Origin: Winogradskyella vidalii
GTDB taxonomy: Bacteria; Bacteroidota; Bacteroidia; Flavobacteriales; Flavobacteriaceae
Assembly (NCBI RefSeq): GCF_013403955.1
Contig: NZ_JABFDG010000001.1
Coordinates: forward strand, 620,001-684,000
Length of the DNA: 64,000 nt
Direction of reading: 5' to 3'
Shown here: in pieces, positions 16,404-25,049 of the stretch
Layout: each line of letters opens with the position of its first letter
Position numbering within the stretch: position 1 is the first letter of the stretch
Translations under genes and position numbers: made by a program
The notes under the pieces: generated by a model
Seen by the model: only the letters and a program-made list of their open reading frames with translations
The model's database searches: none
Told to the model about the DNA's origin: nothing

Positions 16404-18032
16404 TTATTCACCTAAAAAAGGATATCTGTAATCTGTAGGTGTTACAAAAGTTTCTTTAATTAATCTAGGTGATACCCATCGTAATAAATTTTGTGCACTA
16501 CCAGCTTTATCATTTGTTCCTGATGCTCTTGCGCCTCCAAATGGTTGTTGACCTACAACAGCGCCTGTTGGTTTATCATTAATATAGAAATTACCAGCCG
16601 AATTTTGTAGTGCTTTGGTTGCTTCTTCTATAGCATAACGGCAAGATGATAAAATGGCTCCTGTTAAGGCATACTCACTTGTTTCATCAACCAATTTTAA
16701 AGTTTCAGAATAAGCATCATCTTCGTAAACGTATATGGTTATTACAGGACCAAATAACTCCGTAGACATGGTTGTGTATTTAGGGTCAGTGGTAACAATA
16801 ACGGTTGGTTCAATAAAATAACCTTTAGATTTATCATAATTTCCGCCAGCAATAATTTCTGCATCACTGTCAGATTTTGCAGCATCAATGTATTTTGCTA
16901 ATTTATCAAAAGAACCTTCATGAATTACAGCTGTTATAAAGTTGCTCATATCTTCAGGTGAGCCCATTTTAAAGGACTTTATGTCTTCAATAACATAGGC
17001 TTTAACATCATCCCAAATCCCTTTAGGTACGTAAGCTCGAGATGCAGCACTACATTTTTGACCTTGAAACTCAAAAGCACCACGAGAAATAGCAGTTGCT
17101 ACTTGTTTTGCATTTGCTGTTTTGTGCGCTATAATAAAATCTTTTCCACCTGTTTCACCAACGATTCTTGGGTAAGTTTTGTAGTTGTGGATATTGTTTC
17201 CAATTTGCTTCCATAATTCTTTAAATACGTATGTAGAACCTGTGAAATGTAAACCAGAAAAATCTGGACTAGCTAAAATGGTATTTGTAATCATTTCAGG
17301 GTCGCCAAAAACAACATTAATTACACCATCTGGTACACCAGCTTCTTTAAAAATATCCATAATGACTTTTGCTGAGTAAACTTGGCTATCACTAGGTTTC
17401 CAAACCACAACATTACCCATTAATGCCATACATGAAGGTAAATTTCCTGCTATAGCTGTAAAGTTAAAAGGGGTAACGGCATAGGTGAACCCTTCAAGTG
17501 GTCTGTATTCAACACGGTTCCAGGCGTCACTTGTGCTTTCTGGTTGTTCCATGTAGATTTCAGACATGTACTGAACATTAAAACGTAAGAAATCGATTAA
17601 CTCACATGCAGAATCAATTTCAGCTTGATAAATGTTTTTTGATTGCGCAAGCATTGTTGCGGCGTTAATTTTGTTTCTATAAGGACCAGCAATTAATTCA
17701 GCGGCTTTTAAAAATATACCTGCACGTTGTTCCCATGGCATTTGAGACCAAGATTTACGTGCTTCAAGTGCTGTAGCAATCGCTTCTTCAACATGTGTTT
17801 TTTCTGCTAAATGATATTCGCCTAAATTATGTTGATGGTCGTGAGGAGGCGACATCTTTCTGGTATTTCCAGTTTTAATGTCTTTACCATTAATATATAA
17901 AGGGACTTCAACTTTGCTGTTATACATTTGTTTGTAAGTATCTAAAACTGCTTTGCGCTCAGGTGAGTCAGGCGCATAAGATTTTACAGGTTCGTTGATT
18001 GCTATTGGTACGTTAAAGAATCCTTTTCCCAT
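16404..18032 (-). CDS. pruA: L-glutamate gamma-semialdehyde (P5C) dehydrogenase
   Basis: This enzyme oxidises glutamate-5-semialdehyde/1-pyrroline-5-carboxylate to glutamate with NAD, the second step of proline (and part of arginine) catabolism. The 542-residue length and the wording around the active site (GETGGKDF with E293; FEFQGQKCSAASR with C327) are those of the stand-alone P5CDH group rather than generic aldehyde dehydrogenases. The NAD-binding LHFTGSTYVF is at 261-270. There is no fused proline dehydrogenase domain, so PutA-type activity must come from a separate gene that is not in this window. It appears monocistronic with its own terminator. Confidence 0.92.
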   Translation of the reverse strand: MGKGFFNVPIAINEPVKSYAPDSPERKAVLDTYKQMYNSKVEVPLYINGKDIKTGNTRKMSPPHDHQHNLGEYHLAEKTHVEEAIATALEARKSWSQMPWEQRAGIFLKAAELIAGPYRNKINAATMLAQSKNIYQAEIDSACELIDFLRFNVQYMSEIYMEQPESTSDAWNRVEYRPLEGFTYAVTPFNFTAIAGNLPSCMALMGNVVVWKPSDSQVYSAKVIMDIFKEAGVPDGVINVVFGDPEMITNTILASPDFSGLHFTGSTYVFKELWKQIGNNIHNYKTYPRIVGETGGKDFIIAHKTANAKQVATAISRGAFEFQGQKCSAASRAYVPKGIWDDVKAYVIEDIKSFKMGSPEDMSNFITAVIHEGSFDKLAKYIDAAKSDSDAEIIAGGNYDKSKGYFIEPTVIVTTDPKYTTMSTELFGPVITIYVYEDDAYSETLKLVDETSEYALTGAILSSCRYAIEEATKALQNSAGNFYINDKPTGAVVGQQPFGGARASGTNDKAGSAQNLLRWVSPRLIKETFVTPTDYRYPFLGE

Positions 18033-18253
18033 ATGTTATTTTGATTTTTTTAGTTTAAAATTTTTCTATACTGTAAAGTTACAATTTTTATAGAAGTAAT
18101 TTTTTTTAAAATGTTATAGTTCTGTGAAGATTAAGTGTCTGTTAATGCTTGGTTTAACAGAATATTTGGTTTAGCTAGTTTAGGGTTGTCTTGCTGAGAA
18201 CCTAAAATAAAATGCCAAAAACTGACGTTTTTAGAAAATCAAATAAGAAAAAA

Positions 18254-18640
18254 TTAATTAAGTGCAAAAGGCGCACTCAATTTAAAAGAAGGAATGTAAA
18301 CTTTAAACTTGTTGGTTTTAGTGAGGTTTATCATGTTATAATGTCCTTGCATAGCTCCGAATGGTGATGTTAGAAGGCAACCTGAATTATAAGTATGAGA
18401 TTCACCGGGTTTTAAAACTGGTTTTTTACCAATAACACCTTCGCCATCAATAATTTCTTCATTATTTAAAGCGTCGAGGATTTTCCAGTGTCTCGAATTT
18501 AACTGAACAGAATCTTTACTTTGGTTCTCAATAGTTACCTTATAACCAAACGCAAAGTGTACTTTATAATTCTTATAAAATGTGCCTTCAAAGTTGGTTT
18601 GTACAGAAATTTTTATTCCGCTTGTAACTTGTTGTACCAT
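18254..18640 (-). CDS. apaG: ApaG-domain protein
   Basis: A 128-residue protein made of a single ApaG (DUF525) beta-sandwich, with hallmark phrases YKVTIENQS-type strand, LNSRHWKI, VIGKKPVLKPGESHTYNSGC and SPFGAMQGHY. ApaG is linked genetically to Co2+ and Mg2+ homeostasis in enterobacteria; the biochemical role is unsettled. I start at ATG 18640 (MVQQVTSGIK), which gives the family's usual length. A longer frame from TTG 18697 contains a weak promoter-like TTG/TATTTTAG pair instead of protein-like sequence. ATG 18649 (MKSM) is another option. It is monocistronic between pruA and the T9SS plug protein gene. Confidence 0.88.
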   Translation of the reverse strand: MVQQVTSGIKISVQTNFEGTFYKNYKVHFAFGYKVTIENQSKDSVQLNSRHWKILDALNNEEIIDGEGVIGKKPVLKPGESHTYNSGCLLTSPFGAMQGHYNMINLTKTNKFKVYIPSFKLSAPFALN

Positions 18641-18814
18641 AGATTTCATTAATTCTAAATGATTTTCTATGCTAAAATAACATAATTTTTGAATCAAGCA
18701 TTATAATTCGGGTAAGAGGACTTAATTTTTAACAAATAGCTAATAAAACCGTATATGATTTCGTTATTTAAAATATTTGGAATTATTTTTTGTGATTTGA
18801 AAAACAGCAGTTTA

Positions 18815-20068
18815 TCAATTAGAAATATTTACAGAAGACGCCTCACCAAAACCAATAAGTCGGTCATACCGAGCACCAAGATTTCTGTAATAAACTAAAA
18901 CCTTATAATTGTTTTCGGTTTCCCAAAAATTACCACTAATTAGACCTTCGTCCAATTCGCCAGTCTCTTTGTCTACAGCGACATATTTATAGTTGTAAAA
19001 TCCTTGTTTTAAAAGTAAAATGGATTCGTAACTTTTACTTTCAGGATTGTATTCCATTTTTGTCATGGGTTCATTGGTAAACGCATTAAAATTGCCGTAA
19101 ACGTGGATGTCTTTATCTATTAATTCATCGTGTAACAATGAAAAATGAACCATTACATAATCGGCTTCAATATCGGGTTCATCTCGGTCTATAATTGTGA
19201 CTAAAAAATTCCCGTTAATATCTGGATTATATGTGTAGGGTTTGTTTTTTCGAGATGTGTTAGTGAACAAATAGTTGTGGTAAAGCTCTTTTAAGTCAAT
19301 AAATTGAACGCCAACATTAGCAGCTCTTACATCTTTGTTTTCAAAATAGAAATACTCATTACCTCCCCAAAATGAAGACTGTGAATCGTATCGGTAAATA
19401 AGCTCATTGCCTAAAGTGTACTGTGGCTTTAGGTCTGTGATAGCTGTGTTAATATTGTTGTTTTGTATGATAAGTGTTTTAACGGTTTCTGTTGGGTTGT
19501 TAAGATTGATACTCGGTGTTGAGATTACCATATCTACCGTTTGTTTTTCGGAAATATGTTTGACATCTCTAGAGCGTTTAATTTCTATTCCAACATTTGC
19601 TAAGCTTTCATACACCATAAATTTTCGACTAAACATTAGCTCGCCATAATCGTCATAAATGAAAATCATATAATTTCCACTTTTTAATAAGGCGTGTGTT
19701 TGAGTGTTTGGGATTTCTAAATTGTAGTGCGAATAAATCTGGTAAGTGTTAAAAGAATTTTCATAGTCCATGATTCTTTGGTTGTCTAATCCTTTTAGAT
19801 ATTCAGATTTCACTAAACTTGAAGGTGTCCAGTCAAAATTGTAATGTTCTATAACGTAATAAAAGTCTTCTTCATTTCCTGTTAAGGCGTCAAACTCTAA
19901 TAATAAAGATTCTCCTAGTTTTAATACCGGAAGTTGTCCTTCTGTGGTGTTGCTTTTAAATGTTATTGTTTTTATAAAATCAGGCGGGTTGAGTTCTTCA
20001 ATGGGCTGAGATATTGATATTATAGGGCATATTACGAGTAGTAAAAAATAATGTATTGTGTGTTTCAT
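18815..20068 (-). CDS. Type IX secretion system plug-domain protein (DUF5103)
   Basis: The 417-residue precursor carries a signal peptide (residues 1-20) and the full-length DUF5103 pattern: an early FKSNTTEGQLPVLKLGESLLLEFD strand set described here only in part, the DFYYVIEHYNFDWTPSSL-like segment, MVISTPSINLNNP, NEYFYFENKDVRAANVG and a C-terminal VYGNFNAFTNEPM domain. Family members include the Plug protein that closes the SprA translocon of T9SS in the outer membrane. This fits the four or more T9SS cargo proteins coded nearby. It is divergent from the nqr operon. The family call is good; whether this is the SprA plug itself rather than a paralog is not proven. Confidence 0.8.
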   Translation of the reverse strand: MKHTIHYFLLLVICPIISISQPIEELNPPDFIKTITFKSNTTEGQLPVLKLGESLLLEFDALTGNEEDFYYVIEHYNFDWTPSSLVKSEYLKGLDNQRIMDYENSFNTYQIYSHYNLEIPNTQTHALLKSGNYMIFIYDDYGELMFSRKFMVYESLANVGIEIKRSRDVKHISEKQTVDMVISTPSINLNNPTETVKTLIIQNNNINTAITDLKPQYTLGNELIYRYDSQSSFWGGNEYFYFENKDVRAANVGVQFIDLKELYHNYLFTNTSRKNKPYTYNPDINGNFLVTIIDRDEPDIEADYVMVHFSLLHDELIDKDIHVYGNFNAFTNEPMTKMEYNPESKSYESILLLKQGFYNYKYVAVDKETGELDEGLISGNFWETENNYKVLVYYRNLGARYDRLIGFGEASSVNISN

Positions 20069-20182
20069 TCTAGAAATTGTGAGATGTGTAAATATAATGA
20101 AAAACTAAGCTTTAGAGCAAGGGTCTTATTTATAATGATTACAAATAATAAAGTTACATAAAACTTCATTTTTAATTAAGCA

Positions 20183-20190
20183 TAAATTTG
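20183..20190 (+). promoter_or_regulatory. -7 promoter box of the nqr operon
   Basis: TAAATTTG matches TAnnTTTG exactly and lies 40 bases before the nqrA ATG, giving a short leader. No convincing TTTG -33 element was found at the right distance. Confidence 0.45.
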
Positions 20191-20229
20191 TAAATTCGCA
20201 TCGATTTTTAGATAACTAATCTTTAGTAT

Positions 20230-21582
20230 ATGTCAAAAGACATCAAAATTAAAAAGGGCTTAGATATAAAGCTAGTCGGTGAAGCCGAAAAAGCGACAGA
20301 AAATGCTGTGATAAGTAATTTCTATTCTATAAGACCTGAGGACTTCCACACGATTATTCCAAAATTAGTTGCAAAAGAAGGGACTCACGTTAAAGCGGGA
20401 GAAACTTTGTTTTACAACAAGGATAATGAGGCTATGAAATTTGTTTCACCTGTTTCTGGTGAGATAACAGAAATACAGCGTGGACCAAGACGTCGCATAG
20501 ACGCCATTAAAATTACAGCAGATAAAGCACAAACCTTCCTAGACCATGGTAAGTTTGATTTAGCTTCTGATGCCGAAAAAACCAAAGCACATTTATTAGC
20601 GACAGGTTGTTGGGCTTTTATAAAACAACGTCCTTACGATGTTGTTGCAAAAGCAGACAGCACGCCAAAAGCTATTTTTGTTTCAGGTTATGCAAGTGCA
20701 CCTTTAGCAGCAGATTTAGATTATACGCTAGCTGGTAAAGAAGCAGAATTGCAAGCCGCTGTTGATGCGCTGTCTAAATTTACGGATGGCGGGTTCCATA
20801 TTTCAGTGGGAGCATCTTCTAATTCGCCTTTAGCTAGTCTGCAAAACGTAACAATCCATAAGGTTTCTGGACCACATCCTTCAGGTAATGTCGGAACACT
20901 AATTAATAAAGTGAGTCCGGTAAACAAAGGAGAAACGGTTTGGACGGTTAACGCACAAGATTTAGTAATTATTGGTGAATTGCTTTTAACAGGACAGTTT
21001 AATGCAGAACGTATCGTTGCGCTAGCCGGATCATCAGTTAAAAAACCACGTTATTTTAAAACCAAAATTGGTTCTGAAATTTCTACAATGGTTTATGATA
21101 ATGGTGTTGAAAGAGACGGTGATGACCGTTTTATTTCAGGAAATGTATTGTCGGGCAAACGCGTACAACCAGATGGTCATTTAGATTATTATAGTAATAT
21201 AATTTCAGTAATTCCAGAGGGTAATGATTACGAATTATTTGGATGGAATAAACCAGTATTTGATAAAGTCTCTAACACAAGAGCTTTAACGTTTTCATGG
21301 TTAACTCCAAATAAGAAATACGAACTCAATGCGAATATGAATGGTGAGCATAGAAACTTTGTGCTGACAGGGAATTATGAGCAAGTGTTTCCATTAGATA
21401 TTTATCCAATGCAGATTTTAAAATCGTGTTTGTATAAAGATTTAGATGAAATGGAGGCTTTAGGAATGTATGAAGTTGCACCTGAAGATTTTGCCTTAAC
21501 AGAATTTGTGTGTGTGTCTAAACAACCACATCAGCAAATCATTAGAGCAGGTTTGGATTTAATGTTAGAAGAAATCGGTTAA
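20230..21582 (+). CDS. nqrA: Na+-translocating NADH:quinone reductase subunit A
   Basis: NqrA is the peripheral cytoplasmic subunit of the six-subunit Na+-pumping NADH dehydrogenase that feeds electrons from NADH to the quinone pool. The 450-residue sequence shows the biotinyl-lipoyl-like N-terminal barrel (residues 1-100), the Rnf/Nqr signature GPHPSGNVGTLI near residue 220, and the DIYPMQILKSCLYKD segment near 390. It is the first gene of an intact nqrABCDEF operon (20230-26357), with 10 bases to nqrB. A sodium pump of this type fits a marine heterotroph. Confidence 0.96.
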   Translation: MSKDIKIKKGLDIKLVGEAEKATENAVISNFYSIRPEDFHTIIPKLVAKEGTHVKAGETLFYNKDNEAMKFVSPVSGEITEIQRGPRRRIDAIKITADKAQTFLDHGKFDLASDAEKTKAHLLATGCWAFIKQRPYDVVAKADSTPKAIFVSGYASAPLAADLDYTLAGKEAELQAAVDALSKFTDGGFHISVGASSNSPLASLQNVTIHKVSGPHPSGNVGTLINKVSPVNKGETVWTVNAQDLVIIGELLLTGQFNAERIVALAGSSVKKPRYFKTKIGSEISTMVYDNGVERDGDDRFISGNVLSGKRVQPDGHLDYYSNIISVIPEGNDYELFGWNKPVFDKVSNTRALTFSWLTPNKKYELNANMNGEHRNFVLTGNYEQVFPLDIYPMQILKSCLYKDLDEMEALGMYEVAPEDFALTEFVCVSKQPHQQIIRAGLDLMLEEIG

Positions 21583-21592
21583 AAAATAGATA

Positions 21593-22819
21593 ATGGGTTT
21601 AAAACAAAACTTACATAACATAAGAGAAAAATATAAAGGAACTAAGATGGCACCTGCCTTCAACGCCTTACATACTTTTCTATATACGCCTAATGATACT
21701 ACTCATGGTGGTACACATATAAAGGCGGCGGACGATTTAAAGCGTACCATGAATACGGTGATTATGGCATTAATACCGTGTTTAATCTTTGGTATGTTTA
21801 ATGCAGGTTATCAGCATTACTTAGCTGTAGGCGAAATAGAAGCTGTAACTAGCGGTTTCTTTAGTAGTGAATTTTGGACCTTACAAAACTTTACTTTAGG
21901 GTTTTGGAAGATACTTCCTATACTACTTATTTCTTATGGTGTTGGACTAGGAATTGAATTCCTATTTGCTGTAATAAAAGGCCATGAAGTTGAAGAAGGC
22001 TATTTAGTAACAGGGATGTTAGTGCCATTAATTGTGCCAATTGATATTCCGTTATGGATGTTGGTGGTAGCTGTTGCTTTCGGTGTTGTTATCGGAAAAG
22101 AGGTCTTTGGAGGAACTGGGATGAATATTTTAAATCCTGCTTTAACTATTAGAGCCTTTTTATTCTTTGCTTATCCTACTTGGATGAGTGGTGATAAAGT
22201 ATGGGTTGAAGGTGCTACAGAACGCGCTAAAGAAATTATAGCAGGATCTAATGCTGATGCCATTTCAGGAGAAACCATATTAGGTGGATTAGCACAATCA
22301 CATCCTATTGATTATTCCGTAGCGGACATGTTTTTTGGATTTATTCCTGGATCCATAGGTGAAACTTCAACACTATTAATATTATTGGGTGGTTTATTCC
22401 TAATCTTTACTAAGATAGGCAGCTGGAGAATAATGTTGAGCTCTGTAATAGGTGCATTAGTTATGGGGTATATTTTTAACCTTGTAGTTGCAGCAGGATG
22501 GATTACAGAAACAAGTAATTTTTATGGCTTAATGAATACGGAATTCTGGCATCATTTATTAATTGGTGGTATGGCATTTGGTATTGTTTATATGGCTACA
22601 GATCCAGTAACAGCATCACAAACAAATAAAGGAAAATGGATTTACGGTTTCTTAATCGGATTTATTTCTATTATGATTCGTGTATTTAATCCTGCTTATC
22701 CTGAAGGCGTGATGTTAGCAATATTATTAATGAATGTGTTTGCACCTACCATTGATCACTATGTGGTTCAAGGTAATGTGAAAAGAAGATTAAAAAGAGG
22801 AAAATTAAAAACAGCTTAA
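21593..22819 (+). CDS. nqrB: Na+-translocating NADH:quinone reductase subunit B
   Basis: NqrB is the large membrane subunit that carries a covalently bound FMN and riboflavin and forms much of the sodium path. The 408-residue product has about ten hydrophobic segments and the NPALTIRAFLFFAYP and MATDPVTASQTNKGKW signatures. The FMN-threonine site is read here as D222-A-I-S-G-E-T228, so the usual SGAT reads SGET. ApbE, the enzyme expected to attach FMN to this threonine, is coded at 33786-34763. Only 3 bases separate it from nqrC. Confidence 0.96.
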   Translation: MGLKQNLHNIREKYKGTKMAPAFNALHTFLYTPNDTTHGGTHIKAADDLKRTMNTVIMALIPCLIFGMFNAGYQHYLAVGEIEAVTSGFFSSEFWTLQNFTLGFWKILPILLISYGVGLGIEFLFAVIKGHEVEEGYLVTGMLVPLIVPIDIPLWMLVVAVAFGVVIGKEVFGGTGMNILNPALTIRAFLFFAYPTWMSGDKVWVEGATERAKEIIAGSNADAISGETILGGLAQSHPIDYSVADMFFGFIPGSIGETSTLLILLGGLFLIFTKIGSWRIMLSSVIGALVMGYIFNLVVAAGWITETSNFYGLMNTEFWHHLLIGGMAFGIVYMATDPVTASQTNKGKWIYGFLIGFISIMIRVFNPAYPEGVMLAILLMNVFAPTIDHYVVQGNVKRRLKRGKLKTA

Positions 22820-22822
22820 GTT

Positions 22823-23572
22823 ATGGCAATCGATACAGATAAAAATAGTTACACCATTATTTTTTCCATTGTGATGGTAGTGGTTGTAGGCTCGATACTT
22901 GCAGGACTAGCTTCAGGATTAAAACCTTTAGTGGATGCTAATAAACGTTTTGAAAAACAACAAAATATATTGTACGCCATGGGTATTAACGCCAATGAAG
23001 GTACAAGTGATGTTGCTTTTATTTCTACAGATGAAGTAGAAGATAAATTTAAGAGTACTATTACAAAGCAATATGTAATTGAAGGTACAGAAGCTTCAGA
23101 AAATCCAGAAGCCTATTTAATAGATATTAAAAAAGAAGAGGCTAAAGCTAAAGATTCTAACTACGAACGAAAATTACCATTGTTTGAAGGTGAAAAAGAC
23201 GGAGAACCAATCTATGTTATTCCAATTAGAGGAAAAGGATTATGGGATGCCATTTGGGGATTTGTTGCAGTAGATAAATCTATGACTGTTCAAGGCGTAT
23301 TTTTTGATCATGCAGGTGAAACACCTGGTTTGGGTGCAGAAATTAAACAACGTTATTTTATGGACGATTTTGAAGGGGAAAGTTTATTTGGTGAATCAGG
23401 TGCTTTTAAAGGTATCACAGTAGCTAAAGGTAATGCTGATCCTAAAAACCAAAGAAAAACGGATAATGCCGTTGATGCTATTGCTGGTGCAACTATTACT
23501 GGTGATGGTATAACTGCGATGATTAAGAAAGATTTAAAAATGTACGTGCCTTATTTCAAGACATTAAAATAA
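22823..23572 (+). CDS. nqrC: Na+-translocating NADH:quinone reductase subunit C
   Basis: NqrC is anchored by one N-terminal helix (residues 10-32). Its periplasmic FMN-binding domain holds FMN in phosphoester linkage to a threonine. The 249-residue sequence has the FMN_bind motif ETPGLGAEI at 166-174 and the flavinylation site D218-A-I-A-G-A-T224, with alanine where the consensus usually has Ser or Thr before GAT. It is third in the nqr operon, 6 bases ahead of nqrD. ApbE in this window is the probable flavin transferase for T224. Confidence 0.95.
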   Translation: MAIDTDKNSYTIIFSIVMVVVVGSILAGLASGLKPLVDANKRFEKQQNILYAMGINANEGTSDVAFISTDEVEDKFKSTITKQYVIEGTEASENPEAYLIDIKKEEAKAKDSNYERKLPLFEGEKDGEPIYVIPIRGKGLWDAIWGFVAVDKSMTVQGVFFDHAGETPGLGAEIKQRYFMDDFEGESLFGESGAFKGITVAKGNADPKNQRKTDNAVDAIAGATITGDGITAMIKKDLKMYVPYFKTLK

Positions 23573-23578
23573 AAATGT

Positions 23579-24223
23579 ATGGGACTTTTATCAAAAAAAG
23601 ATAGTAAACTTATAATGGACCCCTTAGCGGACAACAACCCTATTACCATTCAGGTATTAGGTATCTGTTCTGCTTTAGCTATTACAGCGCAGTTAAAGCC
23701 ATCAATAGTAATGGCAATTTCTGTAATGTTTGTTATGGGGGTTGGTAACGTGGTAATTTCGTTAATGCGAAATATCATTCCTTCAAAAATTAGAATTATT
23801 GTACAACTTGTTGTTGTTGCAACTTTAGTTATTATAGTGGATCAAGTGTTAAAGGCTTATGCTTATAGCTTAAGTAAAGAACTCTCGGTTTTTATTGGCT
23901 TAATTATTACTAATTGTATCATCATGGGACGTTTTGAAGCTTTTGCTTTAGCTAACGGTACATGGCGATCTTTTTTAGATGGTATTGGTAACGCTTTAGG
24001 TTATGGTGTTATTCTGATTATTGTCGGGTTCTTTAGAGAGTTACTAGGATCAGGAACCTTGTTCGGTTTCAAAGTCCTTGGAGATTCAGTAGAGAAAACA
24101 GGATTATACGCTATAGGCTACGAAAACAATGGATTTATGGTATTGCCTCCAATGGCGTTAATAGTTGTAGGTATTATCATTTGGGTACAACGTAGTAGAA
24201 ACAAAGAATTAATAGAAGACTAA
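23579..24223 (+). CDS. nqrD: Na+-translocating NADH:quinone reductase subunit D
   Basis: The 214-residue, six-helix membrane subunit pairs with NqrE as an inverted-topology homolog. The two conserved cysteines that help bind the intramembrane iron centre are seen as C30 in VLGICSALAIT and C113 in ITNCIIMGRFEAFA. It follows nqrC closely, but is separated from nqrE by 75 bases that contain a CAGT-rich repeat, an unusually large gap for this operon. Confidence 0.95.
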   Translation: MGLLSKKDSKLIMDPLADNNPITIQVLGICSALAITAQLKPSIVMAISVMFVMGVGNVVISLMRNIIPSKIRIIVQLVVVATLVIIVDQVLKAYAYSLSKELSVFIGLIITNCIIMGRFEAFALANGTWRSFLDGIGNALGYGVILIIVGFFRELLGSGTLFGFKVLGDSVEKTGLYAIGYENNGFMVLPPMALIVVGIIIWVQRSRNKELIED

Positions 24224-24225
24224 AT

Positions 24226-24290
24226 CAGTATACAGTTTGTAGTCGCAGTATGCAGGAGTTAGCTGTACACTGAGGCTGAGACCGAAAACT
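24226..24290. repeat. CAGT-rich imperfect repeat between nqrD and nqrE
   Basis: The left part reads CAGTATACAGTTTGTAGTC and then CAGTATGCAG; the right part reads ACTGAGGCTGAGACC and GAAAACT, roughly complementary in rhythm (CAGT versus ACTG). All other nqr junctions are 3 to 10 bases, so this piece looks like a small repeat inserted into the operon. Similar CAGT/ACTG arrays occur between genes in many Bacteroidota, from memory. Confidence 0.55.
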
Positions 24291-24298
24291 AATAGAAT

Positions 24299-25045
24299 AT
24301 GGAACATATAGAATTATTTTTTAAATCGATATTTGTAGATAACATGGTGTTTGCATACTTCTTAGGTATGTGTTCATACTTAGCAGTATCTAAAAAAGTA
24401 TCTACAGCAGTAGGATTAGGAGCCGCTGTTATATTTGTACTGGCGATAACAGTACCTTTAAACTGGCTATTAGATCAGTATTTATTACAAGAAGGTGCAT
24501 TAACCTGGTTAGGCCCAGAATATGCTGATTATGATTTAAGCTTTTTGTCTTTTATTATGTTTATTGCAACCATTGCTACAATGGTACAATTAGTTGAAAT
24601 CATCGTTGAGAAATTTTCACCATCATTATACAATTCATTAGGTATATTTTTACCATTAATTGCTGTGAACTGTGCGATTTTAGGGGGCTCATTATTTATG
24701 CAGTCAAGAGAGATTGAAACTTTAGGTTTAGCGCTTAATTATGGTATAGGATCAGGAATTGGATGGTTTTTAGCGATTGTTGCTATTGCAGCCATTAGAG
24801 AAAAAATTAGATATAGCAATGTGCCACCAGCTTTAAGAGGTTTAGGAATTACCTTTATCATCACAGGTTTAATGGCTATTGGTTTTATGAGTTTTGGAGG
24901 TATGCTTACCGGAGGTGAAGAAGAAGCAACCGAAGAAACTGAAGAAAATACAGTTGGTATGGTAACTACTGCTATTGCTGACGAAAAAGACGAGGCAACA
25001 AGTCTAGTGATTGAAACAACTAACGTTACGGATAAAATTAATTAG
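24299..25045 (+). CDS. nqrE: Na+-translocating NADH:quinone reductase subunit E
   Basis: This membrane subunit partners NqrD; C25 (GMCSYLAV) and C125 (VNCAILGG) are the expected iron-ligand cysteines. The membrane part ends near residue 202. After it comes an acidic, Glu/Thr-rich tail of about 45 residues (from [13 protein letters not shown] to the end) that is absent from the roughly 200-residue NqrE of Vibrio. The tail is probably a flexible cytoplasmic or periplasmic extension of unknown use. The stop codon is 4 bases ahead of the nqrF ATG. Confidence 0.95.
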   Translation: MEHIELFFKSIFVDNMVFAYFLGMCSYLAVSKKVSTAVGLGAAVIFVLAITVPLNWLLDQYLLQEGALTWLGPEYADYDLSFLSFIMFIATIATMVQLVEIIVEKFSPSLYNSLGIFLPLIAVNCAILGGSLFMQSREIETLGLALNYGIGSGIGWFLAIVAIAAIREKIRYSNVPPALRGLGITFIITGLMAIGFMSFGGMLTGGEEEATEETEENTVGMVTTAIADEKDEATSLVIETTNVTDKIN

Positions 25046-25049
25046 GAAT

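Noticed and set aside
18641..18697. Longer N-terminus for ApaG starting at TTG 18697
   Set aside because: The extension is not conserved-looking, holds promoter-like sequence, and the 128-residue form fits the family.
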